Assembly: GCA_945290265.1 (NCBI GenBank)
Contig: CALYQW010000007.1
Location: 1-64,000 of the forward strand
Origin: an uncultured Erwinia sp.
GTDB taxonomy: Bacteria; Pseudomonadota; Gammaproteobacteria; Enterobacterales; Enterobacteriaceae
Direction of reading: 5' to 3'
DNA: 64,000 nucleotides
The notes below the pieces were generated by a model, which did not search any database, had not been told where the DNA came from, and saw nothing but the letters and a program-made list of their open reading frames with translations. Shown here one piece after another: positions 20,208 through 29,561 of this stretch. The first letter of the stretch is position 1, and each line of letters begins with the position of its first letter. Both the position numbers and the translations under genes were made by a program.

Positions 20208-20224
20208 GCGCTGGCCGGCTGTGG
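20181..20224. repeat. lysR/MFS junction duplication, left copy
   Basis: The end of lysR plus about 17 bp recurs imperfectly at 23477-23520. The first 30 bp match at 28 positions. On the minus strand, the bases after the lysR stop read PQPASA-stop, almost the C-terminus of the MFS protein that ends at 23500 (PQPANA-stop). This copy therefore looks like an original lysR/MFS convergent junction, now separated from the MFS gene by 3.3 kb. Confidence 0.75.
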
Positions 20225-20343
20225 CAAATTTTCGGTTTTAAAAAATGCATGACAGTTTTCTGCCTGCCATCCATCAATAAACTGCGCAGTCTGAGGGCAG
20301 TCGAAAGACTGGCCTTTTTCTTTGTGTTTTGCCAGCCTGGACG

Positions 20344-21837
20344 TTATTCGCGCACAGTTTGCTTTTCTGTAATGCCTGGTGTCTGCCAGCGTACCCATAG
20401 CATAATGGCAGCCAGAACAATAATCGGCAGGAGCGGGTCGAGCCAGCTGCCAGCTGAACCCAGCAGCAGGTTCATCAACGCCACTCCAGCTCCGCCAATC
20501 GCCCAGGCGATGGTGGTCGGTACAGACCAAACTACCATCTGCTGTTTTACATCGGTAACCCCTGTCATACGGTTAACGACCCAGAACAGGCTGTCGTTGA
20601 AATAACCGAAGAACAGCGATCCCATTGTTGCCGCCAGAGCCGCCAGCAGCATGTTGACGCCAGGGATTTGCGCCAGAACAGGGGCGGAAATGGAGGCGGC
20701 GGTGATCATCGCCACGGTGCCTGACCCCTGAATCAAACGCACCAGCGTGGCCACGATAAACGGTAGCAGTACCGGTGAGACTGGCAGACTGGCGACCTGT
20801 TCAGCCAACTGTTGGCCTGCTCCGCTATCGCGCAGGATAGCACCCAGCGCACCACCGGCACCGGTTACCAGTAAGATAATCCCGGCACTCTTCAAGCCCT
20901 CTTCCAGATGTTCTGCCGTATTGTGTTTATCCATGCGCGGCACCAGGGTATAGACCGCCAGCAGCACGCTGATGGCTAAAGCGATAACCGGATGCCCTAC
21001 GAAGTTTATCACCTGTACGACCGGGTGCGTTGCCAGATTTGACCATACTTCGGTAGCCACTACGGGGGCACAGATCGCTTTCAGAAAGATCAGGGCTACC
21101 GGCACAACGACAGGCAGCAGAGAGAGTGTCAGGCCCGGCAAATCCTTCTGCGCTTTCTGCTGGCTGTAGTCCGCAACGGCGGCGTTGGCCTCGTCGGCGT
21201 TCAGCGGGTGCGGCACGAAATCAGGGTAGCGCTTATCCAGCCATCGGGCATAGAACACAATGCCGGTCACGCAGGGAATTGCCAGCACCATCCCGGTGAG
21301 CAGCATTGCGCTGATATCGACATTAAAGACACCCGCCACACCCAGTGGGCCAGGGGTGGGGGGAACCGCATGGTGCGTTACCACCAACCCGCCTGCCAGC
21401 GCAATGCCAAGGGTTAACAGAGAACGCTTACCGTTTTTCGCCAGCGCTTTGGCTACCGGGTAAAGGATGACGAAGGCGGAATCAACAAAAATCGGAATGC
21501 TGACGATATAACCGGTCATTGCCAGCGCCCACTCTTCACGGCGTTTTCCAAGCCACTTGACAGCGCTCCAGGCGATACGCTCCGCCGCGCCAGAGACTTC
21601 CAGCAGGCGTCCCATCATCACGCCAAGACCGATCACCATCCCGATGTTGCCAAGGGTGGTGCCGTACCCACTGGTGATCACAGCAAACGTTTTATCCATT
21701 CCCATTCCGCCCATCAGACCTGTGATACAGGCTGCCGCCAGCATGGCAATTAACACATGGACACGCGTACGCAATACCAGCCACACCAGGACGAAAACGG
21801 CAACGATCAGGCCAAAGATCGGGGCAGGTAAGCTCAT
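20344..21837 (-). CDS. GntP-family permease
   Basis: This inner-membrane permease of the gluconate:H+ symporter (GntP) family is 497 residues and hydrophobic throughout, with 12 or more membrane segments. Family-like motifs include PIFVDSAFVILYPVAKALAK, THHAVPPTPGPLGVA and GSGTVAMITAASI. GntP members carry sugar acids such as gluconate and, in tetronate-catabolic clusters, erythronate-type acids. It overlaps the upstream denD-like stop by one base (TGATG), so it is coupled to that dehydrogenase and probably imports its substrate. The accompanying kinase, aldolase and isomerase genes usual for such pathways are not here, so the substrate is uncertain. Confidence 0.85.
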   Translation of the reverse strand: MSLPAPIFGLIVAVFVLVWLVLRTRVHVLIAMLAAACITGLMGGMGMDKTFAVITSGYGTTLGNIGMVIGLGVMMGRLLEVSGAAERIAWSAVKWLGKRREEWALAMTGYIVSIPIFVDSAFVILYPVAKALAKNGKRSLLTLGIALAGGLVVTHHAVPPTPGPLGVAGVFNVDISAMLLTGMVLAIPCVTGIVFYARWLDKRYPDFVPHPLNADEANAAVADYSQQKAQKDLPGLTLSLLPVVVPVALIFLKAICAPVVATEVWSNLATHPVVQVINFVGHPVIALAISVLLAVYTLVPRMDKHNTAEHLEEGLKSAGIILLVTGAGGALGAILRDSGAGQQLAEQVASLPVSPVLLPFIVATLVRLIQGSGTVAMITAASISAPVLAQIPGVNMLLAALAATMGSLFFGYFNDSLFWVVNRMTGVTDVKQQMVVWSVPTTIAWAIGGAGVALMNLLLGSAGSWLDPLLPIIVLAAIMLWVRWQTPGITEKQTVRE

Positions 21838-22787
21838 CACAATGCTGCCTCCCTGTTATCTGCGAGAAATTGCCTGATAATGGCGTCAAAAGCCTTGTCG
21901 ACGACAAAGCCCAGGGCCAGGGCAGGTTCGTTATCGGTACGGCCAGGCCATGAGGCAACCATTTTTTCAATCGCGCCATCGTGCTGGTGCGTGACGCGTG
22001 AGCGCGCTTCTTCGCCCCCCACCTCGCGCAGCGTAGTGAGCATCTCACCAACGGTAATGCTGATACCCGGCAGATTGATGCTACGGCCATCGCCCGGCGC
22101 GCATACTGTTGCGGCGAGTAAAAGGTTATGGATCACTGTTGCCGGACTGGAGATCCACAGTCGCAGGCTGTCCGTCACCGGACAACTCGCCGTCTCGCCC
22201 TGCAAGGGCTCGCGAATGATGGCGCTGACAAAAGAAGAGGCCGCGCGGTTAGATTTGCCCGGACGTACGCAAATCGTCGGTAAGCGCAGTACCAATCCCT
22301 CAATAAAACCTTTACGGGAGTAGTCGTTGATCAGTAATTCGCAGGCCGCTTTCTGAGCACCATACGACGAGCAGGGTGTGAGCGCGGTTGCATCAGTTAC
22401 GCATTCCGGCAGTGTACCGCCGTAAACGGCAAGAGAGCTGGAGAAGACAAAACGAATTTTCTGCGTTTGCTGACGACAGGCTTCCAGTAACTGACGGCAG
22501 AGTTCCAGATTGACCTTCCAGCCGAGGTCGAAATCCTCTTCTGCATGACTGCTGACGATTGCCGCCAGATGATAAACCACCGCAGTCTTATCGGTAATCA
22601 GCGCTTCAATCATGCCCGGCTGGGTTAAGTCAGCGACCAGGCAGTGTAAACGCGGGGAGTCTGATAGCCGCGCAGGCATGTTTAAATCAACAAGAAGCAG
22701 TTGGTGAAAACTCAGTGATGAGTGTAATAAAGCGCTTGCAAGTTTCTGGCCTAAGAAGCCGCACCCGCCGGTAATAATTATCTGCAT
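21837..22787 (-). CDS. NAD-dependent sugar-acid dehydrogenase, DenD-like (epimerase/dehydratase fold)
   Basis: This short-chain dehydrogenase/epimerase has an extended-SDR Rossmann fold. The NAD-binding GGCGFLG is at residues 7-13, and the catalytic Tyr and Lys lie in SSYGAQKAACE. The 316-residue product most resembles D-erythronate dehydrogenase (DenD), which oxidises D-erythronate at C2; a GDP-sugar epimerase-like activity cannot be excluded. An AGGAGG ribosome-binding site precedes the ATG. It forms a two-gene operon with the GntP permease. A broken DeoR-family repressor is divergent upstream, the type of regulator often found with DenD/OtnK/OtnC/OtnI genes. Confidence 0.75.
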   Translation of the reverse strand: MQIIITGGCGFLGQKLASALLHSSLSFHQLLLVDLNMPARLSDSPRLHCLVADLTQPGMIEALITDKTAVVYHLAAIVSSHAEEDFDLGWKVNLELCRQLLEACRQQTQKIRFVFSSSLAVYGGTLPECVTDATALTPCSSYGAQKAACELLINDYSRKGFIEGLVLRLPTICVRPGKSNRAASSFVSAIIREPLQGETASCPVTDSLRLWISSPATVIHNLLLAATVCAPGDGRSINLPGISITVGEMLTTLREVGGEEARSRVTHQHDGAIEKMVASWPGRTDNEPALALGFVVDKAFDAIIRQFLADNREAAL

Positions 22788-23049
22788 CCCGATATCCTCC
22801 TGATTATTGGGCCCGCCCCCTTGATGGCATCATGAAAATCAGCGCCTGACGCCATAATCGCCAATGTTAACTTACGTGATATTATGTTATTTTAAGTGTA
22901 ATTAGGTTTTTTTTTGAGCAAAATTACCACGAAAATCACAACTACACACAAATGATGTGACTTTTTGTGAAGGTCATTCCAAAGAATTTCGCAGGTGATA
23001 ATGAGCAATCGCGTAATAAATCGCGACAAGCCAAAGACAGGATCAGACG

Positions 23050-23463
23050 TTGATACTCACAGCGCATCGACAGATAAAGCTTGCTATGCTGGCGAAGAAG
23101 AGCATCGTCAGTATTGCCAGGCTAACCGACCAAATGAATGTGTCACACGTGATTTGCAGAAACTGGAGCCGCAGGCGCAACCATACTGGTCTCCGGCGGA
23201 GTTCAGTCGTCCCTTTGCGTGGTGCAGGAACCTTCCCGTCAGGCAAAAACCAGACTGGCACACCCCCAGAAATCGGCTCGTGGTTAGCGGGCTGCCAGCC
23301 TGGTGCCGCCCGCCAGCTGTCTCTGTCCGGAAGCGGGCACCACCTCTTTGGGCATGGTTAAGCATCTGGCCAAAATGGATCAACTCACCATGGTGACCAA
23401 TGACTTTGTTATTGTCGGTGACCTGATGGATAACAGTGACTGCACAAAGATTCACACCGGAGG
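23050..23463 (+). pseudogene. Decayed DeoR-family transcriptional regulator
   Basis: Pieces of a DeoR-type repressor are readable across frames. LAMLAKKSIVSIARLTDQMN then VSHV is the helix-turn-helix in one frame. RDLQKLE continues it in a second. ATILVSGGVQSSLCVVQEPS, an in-frame TAG at 23285, then PEAGTTSLGMVKHLAKMDQL and NDFVIVGDLMDNSDC followed by IHTGG are in a third. The protein should continue for about 130 more residues, but the homology stops at 23463, where a lysR-like tail begins. It has thus lost function through two frameshifts, one stop and a 3' truncation. The intact relative would be a YgbI-like regulator, suiting the adjacent denD-gntP pair. Confidence 0.8.
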
Positions 23464-23476
23464 TGCCGTTTACCGC

Positions 23477-23520
23477 CAGCGTCTGGTGCAGCAGCTGCGT
23501 TAGGCGTTCGCTGGCTGCGG
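23477..23520. repeat. lysR/MFS junction duplication, right copy
   Basis: This is a copy of the lysR 3' end (plus-strand reading QRLVQQLR-stop against QRLAQQLR-stop in lysR) joined to the true MFS 3' end. Together with 20181-20224 it brackets the gntP-denD-deoR' insert. Confidence 0.75.
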
Positions 23521-24669
23521 CTGCGGCTGCGCCCGCGCCCGGCGAAATGCCAGCAGGCACAGTAGTAATCCCACCAGCGCCAGGATGGCAGCAGATACCG
23601 GTACGGCGGTTAAGGCATACCCGGCACCGATCACCGCCCCACCCACCCAGGCTCCCAGTGCGTTACCGAAGTTAAACGCGGAAATATTCAGGGTCGATAC
23701 CAGGTTAGGAGCCTCTTTACCGTGACGCACCACGTTGATCTGCAGCGCGGGCACCGTGGCGAAGGTCGCCATCGCCCACAGGAACAGGGTAATCTCCCCC
23801 AGCAATACGGAATGACTGCTCCAGCTGTACAGCAGGGAAAACAGCGCAATCAGTGAGAAGCTAAGGATCAGGCTGAAGGAGACCTTCCAGTCCGCCAGCT
23901 TACCGCCAAGTATATTCCCCACCGTCAGACCGGCACCAATCAGGAACAGCGACCAGCTGACGCCACGGCCGCTCAGGCCGGTGACCTGCTGCAACAACGG
24001 GGCAATATAGCTGAACAGGGCAAACATCGCAGCGGCAAAAAAGACCGTCATCAGCAGCGATAGCCACAGTCTGCCGTTATTCAGCGCACTGATTTCGCTG
24101 GCCAGATGCACCGGTTTTTCATCGCGGTTAGTTGGCAGGCTGATAATCAAGCCGATAAATGCCAGCACGCCAATCGCCGAGACGCCCCAAAAGGTGGCGC
24201 GCCATCCTAACAGCTGACCAAACCAGGTGCCCAGCGGCACGCCCAGCACGTTGGCCAAAGTTAAGCCGGTAAACATTAGCGCCACTGCTGACGCCTGTTT
24301 GCCCGGTGCCACCAGGCTGGCCGCCACCACCGAGCCGATGCCGAAAAATGCCCCATGGCACAGCGCTGTCACGACCCTGGCCAGCATCAGCAGGTTATAG
24401 CTCAAGGCCAGCGCGCACAGCAGATTGCCGATAATAAAAATCACCATCAGCAGGAGCAACGTTTTCTTACGCGGCAGCGAAGCAGTCAGCAGCGCCATAA
24501 TTGGGGCACCAATCGCCACGCCCAGCGCATAGCCACTGATTAGCCATCCCGCTGACGGGATCGTGACCTGCAAATCGCCAGCCACCTGCGGCAACAGCCC
24601 CATAATCACAAATTCGGTGGTGCCGATAGCAAAAGCACTGAGTGCCAGCGCCAGTAAAGAAACAGGCAT
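23500..24669 (-). CDS. MFS transporter, DHA1 family (YdhP/AraJ-like)
   Basis: This 389-residue inner-membrane transporter has 12 predicted helices and the DHA1-type start SAFAIGTTEFVIMGLLPQVA. The loop after TM2 carries PRKKTLLL and TM4 carries HGAFFGIGSVVAASLV, as in E. coli YdhP and AraJ. The substrate is unknown; relatives export arabinose-like sugars, purine nucleosides or drugs. GGAG lies eight bases before the ATG. A near-consensus CRP site about 110 bp upstream suggests catabolite control. Its 3' end overlaps the duplicated lysR tail, so it was probably once directly convergent with lysR. Confidence 0.85.
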   Translation of the reverse strand: MPVSLLALALSAFAIGTTEFVIMGLLPQVAGDLQVTIPSAGWLISGYALGVAIGAPIMALLTASLPRKKTLLLLMVIFIIGNLLCALALSYNLLMLARVVTALCHGAFFGIGSVVAASLVAPGKQASAVALMFTGLTLANVLGVPLGTWFGQLLGWRATFWGVSAIGVLAFIGLIISLPTNRDEKPVHLASEISALNNGRLWLSLLMTVFFAAAMFALFSYIAPLLQQVTGLSGRGVSWSLFLIGAGLTVGNILGGKLADWKVSFSLILSFSLIALFSLLYSWSSHSVLLGEITLFLWAMATFATVPALQINVVRHGKEAPNLVSTLNISAFNFGNALGAWVGGAVIGAGYALTAVPVSAAILALVGLLLCLLAFRRARAQPQPQPANA

Positions 24670-24779
24670 ATCATCTACTCCGAAACAAACAAAAATTCCG
24701 CCATCCGCTGCAAAAAATGGCAGTCACACCATAAGGTTAACGTTGGTTATCGGCAGCCGGTGAATCACTGCCCCGGGTA

Positions 24780-24801
24780 TGACGTGATCTTGATCACATC
24801 A
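24780..24801. promoter_or_regulatory. Putative CRP-binding site upstream of the MFS gene
   Basis: The core GTGATCTTGATCAC is a GTGA-N6-TCAC palindrome and the flanks (TGAC ... ATCA) extend the symmetry, close to the CRP consensus. It lies 111 bp from the MFS start, in the 413-bp MFS-lysS interval. Because lysS ends into this interval, only the MFS gene can be the target. The rest of the interval holds the lysS terminator and otherwise nothing I recognise. Confidence 0.65.
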
Positions 24802-25020
24802 GATAATTAAAGCATAGCGTATAAAACGCTGACAACCCGGGGTTGCCTGCTTAGCGCACAGGCGGCTAAAACCCGGCTGAGGCGAAAATACGCAACGCGA
24901 TGAAAACGATGGAATGCTTTCATTCATTATCTGCAGTATGGGTGAAGTTAAGGGACACTCCCTGGGTACAAATCTTGCCCGGCTCCCTTTTTTGGTTTCT
25001 ATTATGACCGGCTTTGAATG

Positions 25021-25053
25021 AAAAAAGCCCTGCCAGCCAGAGGCTGACAGGGC
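25021..25053 (-). terminator. Rho-independent terminator of the prfB-lysS operon
   Basis: On the minus strand: GCCCTGTCAGCC, loop TCT, GGCTGGCAGGGC, then six T. It is a strong terminator 30 bp after the lysS stop. Confidence 0.9.
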
Positions 25054-25082
25054 GGTTACCGCACCTGATAAATAATGCGCTG

Positions 25083-26603
25083 TTACTTTTTACCCGGACG
25101 CAGCGCCGGGAACAGGATCACATCGCGAATGGTATGGCTGTTGGTAAACAGCATCACCATACGGTCAATCCCAATCCCCAGACCGGCGGTCGGCGGCAGA
25201 CCATGCTCCAGCGCAGTCACGTAGTCTTCGTCATAGAACATCGCTTCATCATCGCCGGCATCTTTGGCATTTACCTGCTGCAGGAAACGTTCTGCCTGAT
25301 CTTCAGCGTCATTCAGCTCAGAGAAACCATTACCAATCTCACGGCCGCCGATAAAAAACTCAAAGCGGTCAGTGATTTCCGGGTTCTGATCGTTACGACG
25401 CGCAAGCGGGGAGACTTCCGCCGGATACTCGGTAATAAAGGTAGGCTGGATCAGGTGTGCTTCTGCAGTTTCTTCAAAGATCTCAGTCACCAGGCGTCCC
25501 AGTCCCCAGCTCTTCTCAATCTTAATCCCCAGATCGCGGGCAATCTCCGCCGCCTTATCGAAGTCATCCAGATCGGCCAGGTTGGTCTGCGGACGGTATT
25601 TCAGAATGGCTTCTTTCATCGTCAGCTTCGCAAATGGCTGACCGAAATCGAATGACTGCTCGCCGTACTGCACCACGGTGTTACCCAGTACCTGCTGAGC
25701 CAGGGTACGGAACAGGCTTTCCGTCAGTTCAATAAGATCTTTATAGTCCGCATACGCCATATAGAGTTCCATCATAGTGAACTCCGGGTTATGGCGCGGC
25801 GAAACCCCTTCATTACGGAAGTTGCGGTTGATTTCAAATACCCGCTCAAAACCGCCTACCACCAGACGCTTCAGATACAGCTCCGGGGCAATACGCAGGT
25901 ACATATCAATGTCCAGCGCATTATGATGAGTGATAAACGGACGGGCCGACGCGCCGCCCGGTATCACCTGCATCATTGGCGTTTCCACTTCCATAAAATC
26001 GCGCGCTACCATAAAGCTGCGAATTCCCGCCATGATTTTCGAGCGGATCACAAAGGTGTTACGCGATTCATCATTACTGATCAGATCAAGATAGCGTTGA
26101 CGGTAGCGGGTTTCCTGGTCAGCCAGACCGTGGAATTTGTCCGGCAGCGGACGCAGCGCTTTGGTCAGCAGGCGGATCTCACTGCAGTGAATCGACAGTT
26201 CGCCGGTTTTGGTTTTAAACAACTTACCGCGGGCACCAACAATATCGCCGAGATCCCACTTCTTAAACTGCTCGTTATAAATACCTTCCGCCAGGTCGTC
26301 GCGCGCCACATACAGCTGAATGCGTCCACCCACATCCTGAATGGTGGCGAAAGAGGCTTTACCCATAATACGGCGGGTCATCATACGACCGGCTACGCTG
26401 ACCTCAATGCCCAGTGCTTCCAGTTCTTCCTGCTCTTTCGCATCGAAGTCGGCGTGCAGCTGGTCTGAGGTACGATCGCGACGAAAATCGTTAGGGAACG
26501 CCACATCGTAAGCACGCAGTGCGCTGAGCTTTTCCCTGCGCGCTTTCAGTTCGTTATTCAGTTCAAGTGCCGCATCAGCAGCCTGCGATTGTTGTTCAGA
26601 CAT
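25083..26603 (-). CDS. lysS: Lysyl-tRNA synthetase LysS
   Basis: LysS charges tRNA-Lys with lysine in the cytoplasm. The 506-residue class II synthetase has an N-terminal OB-fold anticodon-binding domain ([21 protein letters not shown]). It also has motif 2 ([20 protein letters not shown]) and motif 3 ([13 protein letters not shown]). It follows prfB with a 9-bp gap, the conserved prfB-lysS operon. lysU, the second E. coli copy, is not in the window. Confidence 0.97.
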   Translation of the reverse strand: MSEQQSQAADAALELNNELKARREKLSALRAYDVAFPNDFRRDRTSDQLHADFDAKEQEELEALGIEVSVAGRMMTRRIMGKASFATIQDVGGRIQLYVARDDLAEGIYNEQFKKWDLGDIVGARGKLFKTKTGELSIHCSEIRLLTKALRPLPDKFHGLADQETRYRQRYLDLISNDESRNTFVIRSKIMAGIRSFMVARDFMEVETPMMQVIPGGASARPFITHHNALDIDMYLRIAPELYLKRLVVGGFERVFEINRNFRNEGVSPRHNPEFTMMELYMAYADYKDLIELTESLFRTLAQQVLGNTVVQYGEQSFDFGQPFAKLTMKEAILKYRPQTNLADLDDFDKAAEIARDLGIKIEKSWGLGRLVTEIFEETAEAHLIQPTFITEYPAEVSPLARRNDQNPEITDRFEFFIGGREIGNGFSELNDAEDQAERFLQQVNAKDAGDDEAMFYDEDYVTALEHGLPPTAGLGIGIDRMVMLFTNSHTIRDVILFPALRPGKK

Positions 26604-26612
26604 GAGAGTTCC

Positions 26613-27711
26613 TTATAACCCTGCTTTTAAACTTGCTTCTATAAAGCGGTCCAGATCGCCGTCCAGCACTGCCTGGGTATTACGCGTCTCTACGCTGGTA
26701 CGCAAATCTTTAATGCGCGAGTCATCCAGTACGTAGGAACGGATCTGGCTACCCCAGCCGATATCAGATTTGTTATCTTCTGCCGCCTGTTTATCGGCAT
26801 TTTTCTTCTGCATTTCATATTCATATAGCTTGGCGCGCAGCTGCTTAAATGCCTGATCTTTGTTTTTATGCTGCGAACGGTCGTTCTGGCACTGCACCAC
26901 GATATTGGTCGGTAAGTGGGTAATACGTACCGCCGATTCGGTTTTGTTAACGTGCTGACCGCCGGCACCGGAGGCACGGTACACGTCGATACGCAGATCG
27001 GCCGGATTAATGTCAATATCGATATCGTCTTCTACTTCCGGGTAGATAAACACCGAGCTGAACGAAGTATGTCGGCGACCACCGGAGTCAAATGGACTTT
27101 TACGCACCAGGCGGTGAACGCCGGTTTCAGTACGCAGCCAGCCATAAGCATAATCACCAATGATTTTGATGGTAGCCGATTTAGTGCCGGCAACCTCACC
27201 TTCCGACTCTTCGATCACTTCGGTTTTGAAGCCTTTCGCTTCCGCCCAGCGCAGATACATACGCAATAGCATACTGGCCCAGTCCTGGGCTTCAGTACCG
27301 CCAGAACCTGCCTGGATATCCATATAACAGTCGGCGCTGTCATACTCACCGGAGAACATACGGCGAAACTCCAGCTCACCCAACTTCTGTTCCAGCCCGT
27401 CCAGTTCAGCCACCGTTTCGTTAAAGGTATCTTCGTCGTCAGCTTCCACCGCCAGCTCCAGCAGGCCGGCAACGTCTTCCAGCCCCTGTCGCATCTGATC
27501 AAGGGTGTTAACGATGGCTTCCAGGGAAGAACGTTCTTTACCTAAGGCCTGCGCCCGCTCAGGTTCATTCCAGACATCGGGCTGTTCCAGCTCAGCGTTT
27601 ACTTCTTCCAGTCGCTCTTTCTTGGAATCGTAGTCAAAGATACCCCCGAAGAACGCCGCTGCGCTCGGTGAGATCCTGGATGCGATTTTTTACCGGATTA
27701 ATTTCAAACAT
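26613..27711 (-). CDS. prfB: Peptide chain release factor 2 (programmed +1 frameshift)
   Basis: RF2 reads UGA and UAA stop codons and releases the finished peptide. The gene is in two frames: 25 codons from the ATG at 27711 to an in-frame TGA at 27636-27634, then the rest in the +1 frame, giving 365 aa. The stop-recognition tripeptide SPF is at 205-207 and the catalytic GGQ at 250-252, the same positions as in E. coli RF2. Low RF2 favours frameshifting, so the protein controls its own level. A plain reading-frame call would wrongly start the protein at 27494 or drop the N-terminus. Confidence 0.97.
27633..27648 (-). promoter_or_regulatory. RF2 programmed frameshift site
   Basis: The minus strand reads CGG GGG TAT CTT TGA C. 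The slippery CTT and the stop TGA C are preceded by a G-run acting as an internal Shine-Dalgarno. E. coli has AGG GGG TAT CTT TGA C, so only one base of the element differs. Confidence 0.95.
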
Positions 27712-27837
27712 GGTTATAGAATCTTTTTTAGGTGATCAAAGTAGATAAGGTGTAACCTGGTATTTTAACTGAAACCGCGCGCAGTTTATAGCGTTGAACA
27801 CATTCCAGACCGGGTAACCGCATATCAGCCGCGCATC

Positions 27838-29556
27838 TTACAGCGGCCAGATATGATCGATAATCAGCTGCACGGTGCGATTGCCGCGGAACTCATTGAC
27901 ATCCAGTTTATACACCAGCTGCACCTGCTTCACGCTGAGGTCTTCCCAATGGCTGGCATCCACGTTAAATGCAATCCCGTCCAGCATCGGCCCACCGCCC
28001 AGCGGTTCCAGCATCAGTTTCAGATGACGCCCGTTAAGCAGGCGCTGTTTCAGTACGTTAAATTTGCCGTCAAAGCTGGGTTCGGGGAATGACTGTCCCC
28101 AGGGACCGGCATCACGCAGCATCTCAGCCACCGACAGCGTCATCTCCTGCGCAGCCAGTTCGCCATCGCTCCAGATTTCGCTCTGCAATGCTTCCCGATC
28201 CAGCCAGTCATCCGCCAGTTCAGCAAACAGCTGGCGGAAGCGTTCAAAATGCGTTTCTTTCAGCGACAGCCCGGCGGCCATCGCATGCCCACCAAACTTA
28301 TCAATTAGTCCGGGGTGCAGGGTATCAAGGCGTTCCAGCGCATCGCGCAGATGCATGCCGCTGATGGAACGGCCGGAGCCTTTCAGCATCCCCTCACCTG
28401 CCGGGGCAAAGGCAATCACCGGACGATAAAAACGCTCTTTCAGGCGGGATGCCAGAATGCCCACCACCCCCTGATGCCATTCCGGATGATAGATCGCCAA
28501 CCCGGCGGGCGGGGTTTTCATGCCACCTTCAATATGGGCACAGATTGCCAGCGCTTCCGCCTGCATCCCCTGCTCAATCTCTTTACGCGACTGATTCAGC
28601 GCATCCAGTTCGCTGGCCAGCATCCGCGCCTGAGCCACATCCTCGCTCAGCAACAGCGCCACGCCCACCGACATATCGTCGAGGCGTCCGGCGGCATTCA
28701 GGCGCGGCCCGAGGGCAAATCCCAAATCGCTGGCCGCCAGCTGGCGCGCATCGCGGTTGGCAATTTCCAGCAGCGCCCGGATCCCCGGACGACACTGACC
28801 GGCGCGAATACGGCTCAGCCCCTGCCACACCAGGATGCGGTTATTACTGTCCAGCGGCACCACATCGGCCACAGTACCCAGCGCCACCAGATCCAATAGT
28901 TCTGCCAGATTTGGCAGCGGGCTGATACCGCTGTCACGTAAGCGCGCGCGCAGCGCCAGCATCAGATAGAAAGCAACGCCAACCCCCGCCAGCGCCCGTG
29001 AGGGAAACTGGCAGTCGTTCAGATTAGGGTTAACGATAGCATCGGCATCCGGCAGCGTCTCACCCGGCAAATGGTGATCGGTCACGATCACCTGCATCCC
29101 TTTGGCATGGGCCAGCGCCACGCCGCTGTGCGAGGAGATCCCGTTATCCACCGTCACGATCAGCTGTGCGCCACGGGCAGAGGCCTGTTCAACCACTTCA
29201 GGGCTCAGACCATAGCCATCATCAAAGCGGTTAGGCACCAGGTATTGAACATTGCTGCCGCCCATGCTGCGTAATGCCAGCACCGTCAGAGCGGTACTGG
29301 TAGCACCGTCGGCATCAAAATCGCCCACCACCAAAATGCACTGTCTGTCGCTCAGTGCCTGCTGTAAAATGTCCACCGCCCGGCTAATTCCGCTCAGGGA
29401 AGTGAATGGATGAAGGTATTTAGCCCCGCGCTCCAGTTCGCTGGCGGAGCGAATCCCGCGCTGGCTGTATAACCGGCGCAGCAAGGGAGGCAGGGAGTCT
29501 GACAGATCGTCAGCTGATGCCGCCTGACGACGACGCAATTCAGGTGGCTTTTTCAC
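27838..29556 (-). CDS. recJ: Single-strand-specific exonuclease RecJ
   Basis: RecJ is the 5'-3' exonuclease of recombinational and mismatch repair, dependent on Mg2+ or Mn2+. The 572-residue protein carries the DHH-phosphoesterase motifs: DFDADGATST, VTVDNGISS, TDHHLPG and the C-terminal FGGHAMAAGLS. E. coli RecJ is 577 aa. The start is GTG at 29556, as in E. coli, giving MKKPPELRRR. It begins five bases after the dsbC stop, in the conserved xerD-dsbC-recJ operon. Confidence 0.96.
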   Translation of the reverse strand: MKKPPELRRRQAASADDLSDSLPPLLRRLYSQRGIRSASELERGAKYLHPFTSLSGISRAVDILQQALSDRQCILVVGDFDADGATSTALTVLALRSMGGSNVQYLVPNRFDDGYGLSPEVVEQASARGAQLIVTVDNGISSHSGVALAHAKGMQVIVTDHHLPGETLPDADAIVNPNLNDCQFPSRALAGVGVAFYLMLALRARLRDSGISPLPNLAELLDLVALGTVADVVPLDSNNRILVWQGLSRIRAGQCRPGIRALLEIANRDARQLAASDLGFALGPRLNAAGRLDDMSVGVALLLSEDVAQARMLASELDALNQSRKEIEQGMQAEALAICAHIEGGMKTPPAGLAIYHPEWHQGVVGILASRLKERFYRPVIAFAPAGEGMLKGSGRSISGMHLRDALERLDTLHPGLIDKFGGHAMAAGLSLKETHFERFRQLFAELADDWLDREALQSEIWSDGELAAQEMTLSVAEMLRDAGPWGQSFPEPSFDGKFNVLKQRLLNGRHLKLMLEPLGGGPMLDGIAFNVDASHWEDLSVKQVQLVYKLDVNEFRGNRTVQLIIDHIWPL

Positions 29557-29561
29557 TAAAA

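Noticed and set aside
22995..23396. 133-codon plus-strand frame
   Set aside because: Only its middle (RDLQKLE) is meaningful, as one of the shifted frames of the DeoR pseudogene.
20181..23520. Prophage or integrative-element attachment sites around the gntP-denD insert
   Set aside because: The flanking repeat is imperfect, spans two coding ends rather than a tRNA, and there is no integrase or excisionase inside.
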